A DNA stretch of 64,000 nt from a virus, in the IMG/VR virus record IMGVR_UViG_3300027806_000042, positions 1 to 64,000 of that record; one strand, given 5' to 3'. Below are positions 22,321 to 32,800 of the stretch, piece after piece. Each line of letters opens with the position of its first letter. The first letter of the stretch is position 1. The notes beneath the pieces are model-generated. The model did not search any database, was not told where the DNA came from, and saw nothing but the letters and a program-made list of their open reading frames with translations. A program made the translations under genes and the position numbers.

Positions 22321-22821
22321 ATGAAGCATGTCATTAGCGCCATCCTTCATACCATCACCTTCACCGCTATCGGGTTCCTGATCTTAGACAAGATTCAAAA
22401 CCCGCCAAAGGTGGAAGTGGTGAATGTGATTGAGTTTCTGCCAGAACCAGAACCAATCAACATTGACCATGTGAACTGCATGGCAAGGAACATCTATTGG
22501 GAAGCCCGTAATCAGCCCAAAATTGGGATGCTGGCGGTCGCCCATGTTGTGATGAACCGCACCAAGGATGAAAGATGGCCCTCCGATCCATGCGAAGCAA
22601 TCTACCAGCGCCGAGGGAATACATGCCAATTCTCTTGGGTCTGCACCAGCAATAGGGACAGGCAGCCAACCGATAGGGAAGCATGGAACAAGGCTCTGGA
22701 AGTGGCGCGCCTAGCCCTTCATGGCTATCCAGACATTACCGAGGGCGCCGTGTTCTTTCGGGCGGCAAATGTCGCACCACGCAAAGCACTAAGGATCAAC
22801 GATCATGCGTTCTACCGATAA
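22321..22821 (+). CDS. membrane-anchored cell-wall hydrolase, SleB/CwlJ type, 166 aa
   Basis: Cleaves peptidoglycan. An N-terminal hydrophobic helix (residues ~6-22) is followed by NCMARNIYWEARNQP, GMLAVAHVVMNRTKDERWP, CEAIYQRRG--CQFSWVC and GAVFF, the hallmark of the SleB-like Hydrolase_2 domain, with the catalytic glutamate in YWEAR. It sits among early genes, away from the late lysis cassette. It may act in the periplasm during lysis, or remodel wall earlier. Confidence 0.85.
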   Translation: MKHVISAILHTITFTAIGFLILDKIQNPPKVEVVNVIEFLPEPEPINIDHVNCMARNIYWEARNQPKIGMLAVAHVVMNRTKDERWPSDPCEAIYQRRGNTCQFSWVCTSNRDRQPTDREAWNKALEVARLALHGYPDITEGAVFFRAANVAPRKALRINDHAFYR

Positions 22822-23131
22822 AACAAAATTCTCAATGGCCTTCGGTGAAACCCTTTACAAACACCGAAGCCGTGCTAATATGGCAAATATGACATACACC
22901 GATGAAGCAGGGATTGGAGAAAACACCCTGATAAATTGGGAGAAGGGTCGTTGTTTGCCAAGGCTTGAGGTTTTGATTGCAGCGGCCAAGCCCTTCGGAT
23001 TGAAGGGATGGGAATTCTACAAAGAAGTGGAAGAAATGTATGCCAGGAAAAAGGCCCGCGCATCCAATGGTGTTAGAGTTGATAAGGCTGATAAAGGACG
23101 GGGGAATGACCGTGGCCGCAACCGCCGATAG
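22805..23131 (+). CDS. XRE-like helix-turn-helix protein, 108 aa
   Basis: The segment FGETLYKHRSRANM, then DEAGIGENTLINWEKGRCLPRLEVLIAAAKPFGL, is a Cro/CI-type HTH (A-IG-NTL-NWE-G--P-L--L--A). A regulator of early transcription is plausible. The last ~20 residues are low-complexity and lie under the next HTH gene in another frame. Confidence 0.75.
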   Translation: MRSTDKTKFSMAFGETLYKHRSRANMANMTYTDEAGIGENTLINWEKGRCLPRLEVLIAAAKPFGLKGWEFYKEVEEMYARKKARASNGVRVDKADKGRGNDRGRNRR

Positions 23132-23267
23132 GGCGGGATATGATAGGTCAGTCATATTCCGATGGCGCTATGACGGTATCAGACCATCAATCCACATCTT
23201 TGATGATGTGCTTAGGGCGGCAGGATATAGGTTAGCTATTGTTCCTTTGGAGGGAGACAAAGAATGA
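23040..23267 (+). CDS. small helix-turn-helix protein, 75 aa
   Basis: LIRLIKDGGMTVAATADRAGYDRSVIFRWRYDGIRPSIHIFDDVLRAAGYRL fits an XRE-like HTH with its following helices. ATG 23067 (MVLELIRL) is an alternative start that shortens the overlap with the preceding gene. Possibly a second regulator. Confidence 0.65.
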   Translation: MPGKRPAHPMVLELIRLIKDGGMTVAATADRAGYDRSVIFRWRYDGIRPSIHIFDDVLRAAGYRLAIVPLEGDKE

Positions 23268-23458
23268 CCGATGTATTTGTTATAAATTTTCACGGAAGCC
23301 CAGCGCCAAAAGGATCAAGTTTTCGGGGTGAAACCTTGCATCTTAAAAAGAGGGAATTAAAGCGGCTATTGAATCCTGGGCTTCGGGCCGTTTTTGGTGT
23401 GACCATGCCGACAAGCTTTGTGCCACAGATAAAACCGAAGAAAGGAGACAAAAAATGA
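23264..23458 (+). CDS. small hypothetical protein, 64 aa
   Basis: Basic protein (KKRELKRLL, QIKPKKGDKK) in a chain of genes whose ends all carry ggagacaaa as the ribosome site of the next gene. No known domain. Confidence 0.5.
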   Translation: MTDVFVINFHGSPAPKGSSFRGETLHLKKRELKRLLNPGLRAVFGVTMPTSFVPQIKPKKGDKK

Positions 23459-23721
23459 CCGGCCTTGGCTATAAAGTATATGCCGAAATTGAAAACCTAC
23501 TTACTGATGTTCAGTCTGTTCGGGAGGTTGGTGGTGGCGCCACCTATGAAGATGCGTGGAATCAAGCGCAAATTGTTTTCGCGCAAGGGCGGAACGGATG
23601 GTATGAACATAATAACAGGCTACGCATACTCCGCATTGAAATCGTGAAGGTTATTAATGTGGCATCTTTCAAAAAGATGGAATGGAAGATTGATGGCAAC
23701 CCAGAAGGAGACAAAGAATGA
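23455..23721 (+). CDS. hypothetical protein, 88 aa
   Basis: ATGA-coupled to both neighbours and preceded by GGAGACAAAA. Alternating helix and strand, with NRLRILRIEIVKVINVASFKKMEWKI near the C-terminus. No family recognised. Confidence 0.55.
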   Translation: MTGLGYKVYAEIENLLTDVQSVREVGGGATYEDAWNQAQIVFAQGRNGWYEHNNRLRILRIEIVKVINVASFKKMEWKIDGNPEGDKE

Positions 23722-24032
23722 CCTATAAAGTAGATCAATTCGCCGCCCTCCATCCAAGGGTTGAAGGCGAAATTTATGTGGATTGGGATAAGGTTCGTAT
23801 GCTGGCCCTCAAGGGGGAGATTGGCACAAGTCAGCATGATGTTTTAACTGGACAATTAGCGCAGGCCCTTTTGGAAAAGGGGCGCCGTATTGAAGATTTA
23901 GAGAAGGCGTTGCGCCATATTGAATATCTAGACCGTCCTCAAGTACGAGGCCAACCGCGCCGCGTGTCAATTCAGGAAATCGCGCTCGCCGCGCTGAAAG
24001 GAGACAAAGATGTTCACAATGGATCAAATTGA
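23718..24032 (+). CDS. hypothetical coiled-coil protein, 104 aa
   Basis: Starts in the ATGA overlap behind GGAGACAAAG. The second half (LAQALLEKGRRIEDLEKALRHIEYLD) is a likely coiled coil similar to that of the next gene (IAELEKALNYFLDRD). No function known. Confidence 0.55.
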   Translation: MTYKVDQFAALHPRVEGEIYVDWDKVRMLALKGEIGTSQHDVLTGQLAQALLEKGRRIEDLEKALRHIEYLDRPQVRGQPRRVSIQEIALAALKGDKDVHNGSN

Positions 24033-24213
24033 CGCCACCCACACGGCTTACAAAATGGGGATTGAAGCTGGTAGGGAAGTATCGGCTACCCGCATTGCGG
24101 AGTTAGAGAAGGCGTTGAATTACTTTTTAGACCGCGATGAAGATAAACCGCAGAATTGGAAATACAGACGGGATAAAGCAGAGAGATTGGCCCGTGATGC
24201 GCTTGGGGGTTAA
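24010..24213 (+). CDS. small hypothetical protein, 67 aa
   Basis: Behind GGAGACAAAG; overlaps the previous gene by 23 bp. It contains a short coiled coil (RIAELEKALNYFLDRDEDK). No domain recognised. Confidence 0.5.
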   Translation: MFTMDQIDATHTAYKMGIEAGREVSATRIAELEKALNYFLDRDEDKPQNWKYRRDKAERLARDALGG

Positions 24214-24220
24214 GCAAGAA

Positions 24221-24421
24221 ATGAACATCGAAGCCATAAACCGAAGCACAAGGCTTGCCCTCCTAGACACAGGCGAGACAATCCCAATCACGGATTGGTT
24301 TGAGATGGACGGATATAATTGTGACCCATCCGAGGCGGTTGTCTGCGTTGCAGGGCCTTGTAGCAATGGTAAGTGGTATTCAATTGATCTCAGACAATAT
24401 GAAGGGACGATCCTGCAATGA
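24221..24421 (+). CDS. small hypothetical protein, 66 aa
   Basis: ATG 24221 is used; ATG 24197 in frame is possible. Beta-rich with RLALLDTGETIPITDWFEMDG and two cysteines, a pattern seen in other small phage proteins. Function unknown. Confidence 0.55.
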   Translation: MNIEAINRSTRLALLDTGETIPITDWFEMDGYNCDPSEAVVCVAGPCSNGKWYSIDLRQYEGTILQ

Positions 24422-24828
24422 CTGACCTTGTAACCGACCACCTCGCCATCACTATTGCCCATTTGCGAGACCTTGGAGATAGAGCAGCCTTTGAACCACA
24501 CATGCACCATAAGGCAGCCGATGAAATAGAACAGTTAGACAAAGCCTGTAAGGAATGGGCAGAGGTATCTCAGAACAACTTTCAACGGGCGAAAGCCGCG
24601 CAAGCGGCACTAGAAGAACACAAACAGGGCGCCATGGAAGCTATACGCCTAGTAGGGCAATCAGCCCGTAACGCAGGCTTATGGCAAGGCAAGGCAGAAG
24701 GTCTGGCCTCAATCCTGACAGAGTGTGTCAATGACCTAGAACGCGCCATCAATAAAAAGGTCCACAAGGAAAGCATGGAGAAATTGATAGCCCATGCTAG
24801 GCAAGCAGTAGATAACCTAAACAAATAA
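24418..24828 (+). CDS. hypothetical helical protein, 136 aa
   Basis: ATGA-coupled to its upstream neighbour. Almost entirely alpha-helical (ADEIEQLDKACKEWAEVSQNN, ALEEHKQGAMEAI). A structural or scaffolding-type helper is possible, but nothing specific can be said. Confidence 0.6.
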   Translation: MTDLVTDHLAITIAHLRDLGDRAAFEPHMHHKAADEIEQLDKACKEWAEVSQNNFQRAKAAQAALEEHKQGAMEAIRLVGQSARNAGLWQGKAEGLASILTECVNDLERAINKKVHKESMEKLIAHARQAVDNLNK

Positions 24829-24839
24829 GGAGATATATC

Positions 24840-25061
24840 ATGGCCAAATGGGAAGAAGTGGAATGTTTTGATTCCAAGGTTGTTGTGATCCATGAACCAG
24901 GAACCTTTAAGCACCTAGAAGAACTATGCGATAAGGTTGTTCTTCGCGTGTGTAATATAACAGAAGGCCAAGTATGGCTTGTCCCGCTAACTCCCGACCA
25001 TGCTGTTAAAGTGGGAACCGCTTTGATTGCGTATTCCAACACGCCCGCCCCGAGTAAATAA
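24840..25061 (+). CDS. small hypothetical protein, 73 aa
   Basis: AAGGAGATA precedes the ATG, the same ribosome-site sequence as in the next three genes. Beta-rich (VECFDSKVVVIHEPG, VVLRVCNITEGQVW). No family recognised. Confidence 0.55.
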   Translation: MAKWEEVECFDSKVVVIHEPGTFKHLEELCDKVVLRVCNITEGQVWLVPLTPDHAVKVGTALIAYSNTPAPSK

Positions 25062-25070
25062 GGAGATACA

Positions 25071-25628
25071 ATGCTGACCATTGAGCAAGTCCTAGACATA
25101 GGGCTAAGTGGTATCATCAGTAAAGATGATGATATTCTTCCGCATGTGGAAGTCCTTAAGCGGGGATTGGCTATTGTTATAGTCCGATCCTTGCGGCGAC
25201 TTGAGCATAAATCAGAGGTTGCCTCGGACGCCGTATCGGCAATGGAGGGCTGGCTTTATAACCATGGACCATTCCCTGAAAAAAGGATTTCAGACGCTAT
25301 AGAAAAAATGTGGGATTGGAGACTCCAACACCATCGCTATAATTGGCATGGCTTGACCCGCGTTCAAGAAGCTATATACATGGCCGAGCGCCACGCCGAC
25401 TATTCAGCCACTTGGGCTTTGAAATTTATTTTGTCATTCACCGCAGAGCAGCCAAGATTTTTGAGGAATGCCTTTGGCTCCCTAACTGACTCCCAAAACT
25501 CCGCAGGAGACGCAGCAATAAAAGACGCCATTAAATTTGGCACATTCATAAACGCCAAGCGGGATGAATGGGAAAGACAGAAGGCCGATATTCTTGAAGT
25601 GTTCACGCCTTTAATCATCAAGCAATAA
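25071..25628 (+). CDS. hypothetical protein sharing the C-terminal motif of the 1460 gene, 185 aa
   Basis: Helical throughout. The end, WERQKADILEVFTPLIIKQ, parallels the RADLIAAFPPLILKD end of the Ala-rich protein near the left edge. Its middle (YSATWALKFILSFTAEQP) may correspond to a degenerate version of that repeat. Function unknown. AAGGAG ribosome site. Confidence 0.65.
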   Translation: MLTIEQVLDIGLSGIISKDDDILPHVEVLKRGLAIVIVRSLRRLEHKSEVASDAVSAMEGWLYNHGPFPEKRISDAIEKMWDWRLQHHRYNWHGLTRVQEAIYMAERHADYSATWALKFILSFTAEQPRFLRNAFGSLTDSQNSAGDAAIKDAIKFGTFINAKRDEWERQKADILEVFTPLIIKQ

Positions 25629-25637
25629 GGAGATACC

Positions 25638-26285
25638 ATGTCAGAAGTGAATCTGGTTTGGGTAACACCCAACGCCGATCAGATGATTGGCTACATCGCC
25701 CGTGTCAGCAATGTAAGCGCCAAGCCAAACGATGAAGCGGCCCCGTTGATTTCATACCTTATCAAGCACAAGCATTGGTCCCCGTTTGAAATGGCCGATA
25801 TGTGCCTGGAAATCATCACTGAACGGGACATTACTCGTCAGCTTCTAAGGCACAAAATGAAGCCACAAGAATTTAGCCAGAGGTATGCTGCGACCAGCGC
25901 CTTACCTGAGGCCAGTAACCGCCCGGCCAGGATGCAAGACCCGAAGAACCGCCAGAAGTCTAAACCCTGCCGCGATCCTGAAATCATGAAGTGGTGGGAT
26001 GAAGCCCAAACAAAGATCAAGATGGAGGCGGATGCTATCTATAATGCCGCCCTTGAACTTGGTATCGCTAAGGAAGTGGCGCGGTCAGTCTTGCCCGAGG
26101 GACTAACCACAAGCCGAGTTTATATGAAAGGCGACATTCGCTCATGGCTGCATTACTGCGAAGTCAGGCGCGGGAATGGAACACAGCCAGAGCATATCGA
26201 GGTGGCGGATAAATGCTATGCCATCCTCAAGAATGAATTGCCTGATACTGTAGCAGCCTGGGAGGCTACGCATCATGATCTGTAG
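25638..26285 (+). CDS. thyX: flavin-dependent thymidylate synthase ThyX, 215 aa
   Basis: Makes dTMP from dUMP using methylene-tetrahydrofolate, NADPH and FAD. The ThyX motif appears as RHKMKPQEFSQRY (residues 71-83); the usual RHRxxSxNExSxRY is one residue longer. Conserved surrounding parts are present: HKHWSPFEMADM, VARSVLPEGLTTSRVYMKGDIRSWLHYCEVR and AWEATHHDL. It supplies thymidylate for phage DNA synthesis. AAGGAG ribosome site; it overlaps the next gene by 11 bp. Confidence 0.92.
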   Translation: MSEVNLVWVTPNADQMIGYIARVSNVSAKPNDEAAPLISYLIKHKHWSPFEMADMCLEIITERDITRQLLRHKMKPQEFSQRYAATSALPEASNRPARMQDPKNRQKSKPCRDPEIMKWWDEAQTKIKMEADAIYNAALELGIAKEVARSVLPEGLTTSRVYMKGDIRSWLHYCEVRRGNGTQPEHIEVADKCYAILKNELPDTVAAWEATHHDL

Positions 26286-26883
26286 CCTCGCCCTGGTCCT
26301 GTTGATGGACGTTTCTGCCTCTATCCTACCGGCGCATTGGATAGCGCAGCGCGATTACACCGCCGCCGCGCTGGCTAGTGATGATGTGGTGCGCGCCATT
26401 GAGCGGGAGCCACCGATTGCGGTCACGGTGATGGGCTTTGATAACGTAGCGCGCCCGGTGTTAGGCTGGCGGGTGCTGCATAATCGGTATGATGCCTTGG
26501 CGCTGTCACAGGAATTACGCGCGGTTAATCGCCCTGGATGGGGAAGCACGGATATAGCCGCTGCCATCCACGCCAGCCTTGATGCTTTACAGGCGGCGCC
26601 CTGTGATCCTGATCGCGCGGTGATTGACCTTAGCACAGATGGGGAAGCGGAGCCAATTACAACCGCCGCTGCGCGCGACGTAGCACAGCTTCGCGGCGTA
26701 ACCATTAACGCCATCGGCACGGATGCAGATGGGGAGGAATTTCTAAGGAAACACGCCATCACGGCAGATGGCTTTCTATTGATTGGAAGCTGGGATGATT
26801 ACCCCGCGCTGATGAGGCGGAAGTTAGTTATGGAGTTGGCGGGAATATCACAAATAGAAACTATCTCACACCTCTATCCATAG
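26275..26883 (+). CDS. VWA-domain protein, DUF1194-like, 202 aa
   Basis: The start LALVLLMDVSASI carries a metal-ion-dependent adhesion site (D12-x-S14-x-S16). GWGSTDIAAAIHASLDAL and RAVIDLSTDGEAEP complete a von Willebrand A fold. DUF1194 proteins are mostly found in alphaproteobacteria. The hydrophobic N-terminus is the first beta-strand rather than a clear signal peptide. Ligand and role unknown. It ends the early operon and overlaps the convergent polyvalent-protein gene by 23 bp. Confidence 0.8.
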   Translation: MICSLALVLLMDVSASILPAHWIAQRDYTAAALASDDVVRAIEREPPIAVTVMGFDNVARPVLGWRVLHNRYDALALSQELRAVNRPGWGSTDIAAAIHASLDALQAAPCDPDRAVIDLSTDGEAEPITTAAARDVAQLRGVTINAIGTDADGEEFLRKHAITADGFLLIGSWDDYPALMRRKLVMELAGISQIETISHLYP

Positions 26884-29800
26884 CCTGCTCCATAATCGTA
26901 CCCGTTATCTGATTGCGCCGTTGCCTTAATGGTACTAGGGCATCGGCCTTTTCTTGCGGGTCCATATTAGGATTGTTCTGAATAGCCCTCATCCTACGGC
27001 TAATCTCACCAACATCGCGGGATGCCTTGTCAACCTGCTTCTTTAGACTAAACAAGTCAGACCTTTCAGAAGCAATCTCATTAGCCCTAGCCATATCCCC
27101 GGCAAGCCGGGCGTCGTTCATGGCCGTTGTCCATTGGGTCACTTCCCGCTTCAAATCATAGAAGTCACCAACAAACCGGCTAACCTTTTCTTCATCGCCT
27201 TTGATGAACCGCCGCATACCAGAAAGTGTCGTGGCGATACCAAGGGGTGTATTAGGATCACCAAGCGGCCCAGCAGGCTTGCCAGGGGTTACTCCCGTCC
27301 ATCCAAGGAAACCATCTATAGCACTCAGTATCATGACGCCCGTGGTGCCTAGATAGCCTTGCAAAATGGATTGCGCTTGGATTGGTGATATTTCCATCTT
27401 AGCGCCACGAGGTAGCTGCCCAATGGTATTATTGATGGCGTAAGCTACTCCCTCAGCAACCCTAGATGTATCCTCTTGCACTCGTTCACTTGCGGGGCGT
27501 GACTGCATCCCCGCGCTTTCTAATTGCCTCTGCCGGAAGAAATCATAATTAGTCATAACTGTCAGGAGGGGATCAACGGCAGCAGGGATTGGACTAGAGC
27601 CCAAGGTATTAGTAAATGCAAAAGCAAATGCCCTAGCTAGGTCGCCGCCATGCTGTTTGCGATAGGCGTCATACACCATCACAGGGATAGCGCCAAACCA
27701 AGTACCAACCTCAAACGCACGAGGCAAAAGAACGGTTGTTCCATTGACATAAGCAATGTCATACAGCATCTTCCGTTCAATGGGTTCATTGTCCCACTCT
27801 TCCGGGTCTGACTCAGCAGCATAAATAGCAGCGGCAACACTAAACAACCCAAGAACCGCGCCCCTTGCTACCAAGCGCCCTATGAATTTTTTAGCCCCTA
27901 GATTCTTTTCATTTTCCATGAGCCTGTATGTGCCTTGGATTTTGGCGTTCAAGAACGGAATCAACGGGGCCAAAGTTGAAATCAGACCGCCAAAAATGCC
28001 GGTTCCAATTCCGCGCCTTGAATACGGCGCCAATAGATAAGCCTGAAAGGCAGCTTCATCGGGGTCAACACCCTTGGAAACCAAATGATTGACGAGCCTA
28101 GTACGTTCAGCAAACTCGGTAACTTCGCCAGCCCTTTCCAGACTTTTCACAAAACCCATCGCTCGGTCCAGCATTGAAGCCGTGCCATCTTCCATGCGAA
28201 CACGGCGCTTCAATTCTTTAGTAACATCAGGGCCACCCTGCCCCCAAGTGTAGCCGCCAAAACCAGACACATCACCAATGGACGTATAGGCCGTAGTTTG
28301 CTTCAAAGTATCTTTGAAGCCACGGGTGAAGAAGTTAAAGAACGGGACACCCTCTTGCACATAAGCCATCTGCCTGCCGCGCCAAAGGTTCGCCAGCATG
28401 AAGGGGGGCGCAAGGGTGATTGTGTTTCTAATAAAACCAGAAAATGAAGCCAACGCCTTCACAAAGCTATTCTGAATCTGTGGTGGCGCCGTGCTGATAG
28501 CAACCATCATTAAGGGATCATCAATCCGGTAATGAACGTCCTTGCCGTTTTCCCGAATGGTCAAGATATTCTTGGCGCCCTGCAACCTAGTAGGTACTTT
28601 CTCCGCTAGACCGGCAAACTCCATCCCCTTCGCGGTATTCCGCATGGCAACATTCTTTAGGCCAGATTTTACAATGGCATCAGCATTCCGAATGATGTTC
28701 TCAAACAGATCACCAATGGGGTCCTCGCCCCCCTCGCGCTTCTTTAATGCGTCACTAGGGTTCTTGAACGTCCCGGCTGTAGATGGGCCTATAATCTGAT
28801 CGGCATTATGGTAGGCATCATCCTCCATTGTGCGATACAATGGGGTATAAAAACTACCCATAAGTTTGTCTTTGGTTTCCTTATCAATAACCCCTGTATC
28901 AACCAAAATCTGCAATAGGCTATTGTTCCAATTATTTAGGTCTTTTTTTGCTTCCTTCCATGCAGGGAAGTCCCGCTCAGATTCTCGGATTACATTGTTG
29001 ATTTCAGTATCGGTCAAGTTGGTAAAACCGGCGCGGCCTTGTTTCCGCAAGTCGCGCTCCTGACTAGCAACAAGATATGTTTGGAAAGCCTTGGATTCTT
29101 CGGGCTTAGTGGAAACCCTGCCCGCGATCATGGCCTGCATAGACTTTACCGCAGGATCACGCTCTAGTACCCCGCGCGCTATGTTGAACTTATACCCACC
29201 GCCATTCATCATATACGCAATGCGGGCATCATTATTCATTGATCCTTCCCAAGACCGGCCAGCAGTCGCCAAGTCAGGACGCCCCTTAGAACGAAGGAGT
29301 TGGTCAAGTAAGTGTGCTGGATAGGCTTGGTTCACACTAGACAATACAAGGCTGGTTCTGGCGTTCACGCGCCGCTTTACCGGCGCCTCGCCGGGCTTCT
29401 CACCGCCATACAGAAATGTGTATTTAGCCCTTGCCCCTGTAAGGGCATCCAGAGCCTTGCGGAATAGGCTGTCCGGTTCCTGTCCGTATGTCCCTGTTAC
29501 CTTGTCTATGGCGCTTTGATGGGCTGCGCTGATCTTTGGGAGTGTGCGGGCGCTGTATTCTTCTGATGCCGCGCCACGTTCAGGTATTCTATAGGCCGGA
29601 TTGTGGTAATCATGCTGAAGGGAGGCGAAAGGAAATCCCTCTGGCGCATAACTTCTATACATATATTTTTCGTCGCCGGGAAATTCACCAATTTTGGCAG
29701 TAAATCTAATATCAGCAGGGAATGGATCAAATTCCCCAATACCAACCAATTCAGCTTCCGTCACGGCTTCTTTGTATTTCATTCTTGCATTTTGTATTCT

Positions 29801-32800
29801 TTTTTGAATCTTAAAAATTCCATCATCGGTTAGGTTTGGTTCCCGCAATTTCTCAGAATAATCTTCAATAGTTTTTCTTCTCCAATCCATTTTGGACCAA
29901 GCTGCGCGCTGATCATCAAGATTTTTTTTGTATTCAATACCCTCGGGGGAGCTTGTTCTGGAATAACGCGCTGTTTCTTCAGGGGTTAAAATACCAAATT
30001 CCGCACGTTGCAGCGCGCCCTTCAGCCCGCCTTCCGACTCTAATTTTATATTGGCAGATTCAATGATTGATTGCGGAAGCCTTGCGCTAGACTCACTCCC
30101 CCTAAACTCAGGCGCAGCATCACCAGCAAACCTACCAGCATCACCTTCCACAACCCTGCCAAACACATCATCAGGGCTGTTAAACCCATCACCACGCAAG
30201 GAATTACCCATGCGCCTAGTGAACTTAGTCAGCATGTTCACAAACCGCGTGAAGGATGGCTTCAATCCGGTCATTGGAACCCCGCGCTTGGCGGCATCAT
30301 GCAATGAACCAAACACATAAGCCTCAGCCTCGCGGGCGCTTTCAATGTTCCCCGGCAAGGTGGACTTCAGGAAATCCCAATAAGAATCCTTGGACCCCGG
30401 CATACGGATTGTCTGTAGTTTCCGCTTAATGGTGGAATCAACTTGATCCAGCGTCATGTTGTCCTTGAAGGACTGACCCATTAGCTTCTTAAAAGCAGGA
30501 TCATATTGGCCGTAGTAATCTTGCAACACATGGAAGGCTTCATGGGCTGCTGTTTCTTGTGCCATGCTTAATACTGAATCAGATAGGGAAATCTCAATAA
30601 TGCCTGACGCAGCGGTATCAATCGGCGCCAGCCGACGGCCTTGGGCCTCTATGTCATTCTTCAGGATGCGTTCTACAAACCTAATTTCATGGTTTGCACC
30701 GGCAGGCAGAATAGCAGCCATCACTTCACCGGCCTTGAAGGCGGCATAAATCTGTTCCGGCTGGAACTTACCGCTTTTCATATCCCGCTCAATAGCGGTG
30801 GCAATAGCTTCACCCTGCTTGCCTTTGGCCCTAATCTTGTTCAAGCGGTCATTGATAACCGCCATGAAATCAAAGGCAGGACTTGGTTTGGTGGCCTGTT
30901 CAGGTTGCGTGGCCTGTCCGGGTTGATTGCGCGCGGAGTATTCTTCCGCAGGGCCAAGCGGCTTTGCGGGGGCATTGGCAAACCTAGCTTGGTCAAGGGC
31001 TTCAACATCGCCTTCAGTTACAGGGGTAGATGGAACCTCAAACCCAAGCGCGCGGGCAATATCTTCATCGCTATCACGGGCCGTTACACCAGCTTCATCT
31101 AACGCGCGCTCTAATTGCTGCGCCGCACGTTGCCGCTCCTGCCCTTCATAATCTTCAGTCAAACCAAAGTTGACACCACCACCAGATAATTCCTCTCTGA
31201 TGGCATTAAGCATATCGTTAATGTCGGCATCTTCGGGAAGGAAACCTTCTTCAACTAGCTTCTCCCGCGCCCGATCTAGTGTAAGGCCACCCTTGTAACC
31301 AACCGTCTTACCATTCTGGTTCTTGATTGGCGTCCTTGGCTGATTGTTAATAAGGCCAGGAAGGGCTTTATTAGAACCAAGGATATTAGAAACCTCACCG
31401 GCCATGTAGCCAGTATTGTTTAGGCCACCAGCCTTCCTTAGAAATTGCACCAAAGATTGCTGTTTTGGCTTTACGCCACCACGCAAGTCTTGAAGGGTTT
31501 GCTTAACGTCAGAGGGCAAAGCAAAGCCAGGGCCTTCGGGTGCCTCAGATGGGGCGCCCATCGGAGTTTCAACGCGCCCTTCTTCCACAGCCGCAATACG
31601 CTCATTTGCAATTTCAGAGCTTTGAGAAGAAAGATTATTGGCAACATACTTCTTAATCTTGCCTTTTTTAGATTCCCCTTTACCAAGAGAAAACCCAAAC
31701 TCACCTGATTGGTTTTCGGCTGATTGAATTTGACGATCAAGCGCAGCCTTAACCTCTCCCATTGGGATTTGCCTACCGGCAATTCCAGAAAGATAGGCTT
31801 GAAGGGACGGGACAGAAACCGTGTAAGAAGGCTTATCTTTAATCTGATCGGCAATGTATTGTGAAGCCAAAGTCCCCAATGCTGCCTCTTGATTTTCACC
31901 AGAACGAAGCCCTTGGGCAGCAGCAGAAAAATCTTCAGGACTAATTTGACGAATAGACGGGGCAGGACGCAACGCCTCTTGGGCGCTGGCAAATAGTTTC
32001 TCTTGTTCTTCAGCAGGGCGGGATAGAAAATCCTCAGCAGGTATATTAAGACCGCGCTCTACAATAGCCGCGCGCTGAAACTCAGGTTGCCCAGCCTGTA
32101 ATGCGTCACGCAATTCAGCATCTTCAGTCCGGTCTATCTCTGGACCAGGGCCGCGCCTAGCAGCACCAACGCCAGCACCAACACCGGCACCAACAATAGC
32201 GCCCATAGTTGCACGAGAACCAACACCGGCAAGCAATTCGCGGTCCACTTCCGCACGTTGCCTAGCGATGTTTTCCGATAGTGCTGCACCACCTTCTTGC
32301 CCTGCTTCTTGACCCAATTCGCTAAGGCTAGTCCCCAACGCGCGACCAACAACACCCCGCCTTGTCATAGGGCGGAACATCGCCCCTTCAGCGCCGGGCA
32401 AAGCAGCCCCAACCGTTCCAGAAATAACGGCAGTCTGAGCGGCGGCTTGTCTAGCGGCACTTACCGCAAGGCGTTCCTTGGCTTCATCAGGATTCAAACC
32501 TTGCTTCAATAATTCCTGATATTCAGGGCTGCGCTGTAATTGCTCCGGGGACAAAGCCGTAATTGTGCGATAAACTTCATCGGCGGAACTGCCGCCTTCA
32601 AGCAACGATTCAGTCCCGACAGCGCCAGCAACACCAGCGCGGGTAGCAGTGGTTTGGGCTAACTGCCTACCAGCCACACGGCTTGCAACACCAGCAGCGC
32701 CCCTTACAGCCAAACCCCCCACAAGGGCCGTGGCTAGTGACGGAAGGCTCTCAATAGCCACGCCAGCCACAATGCGCGGATTTCTAATGGCTTCGGCAAG

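Noticed and set aside
26355-26762. 135-codon minus-strand frame opposite the VWA gene
   Set aside because: Shadow frame; the plus-strand frame has intact MIDAS motifs and coupling to thyX.
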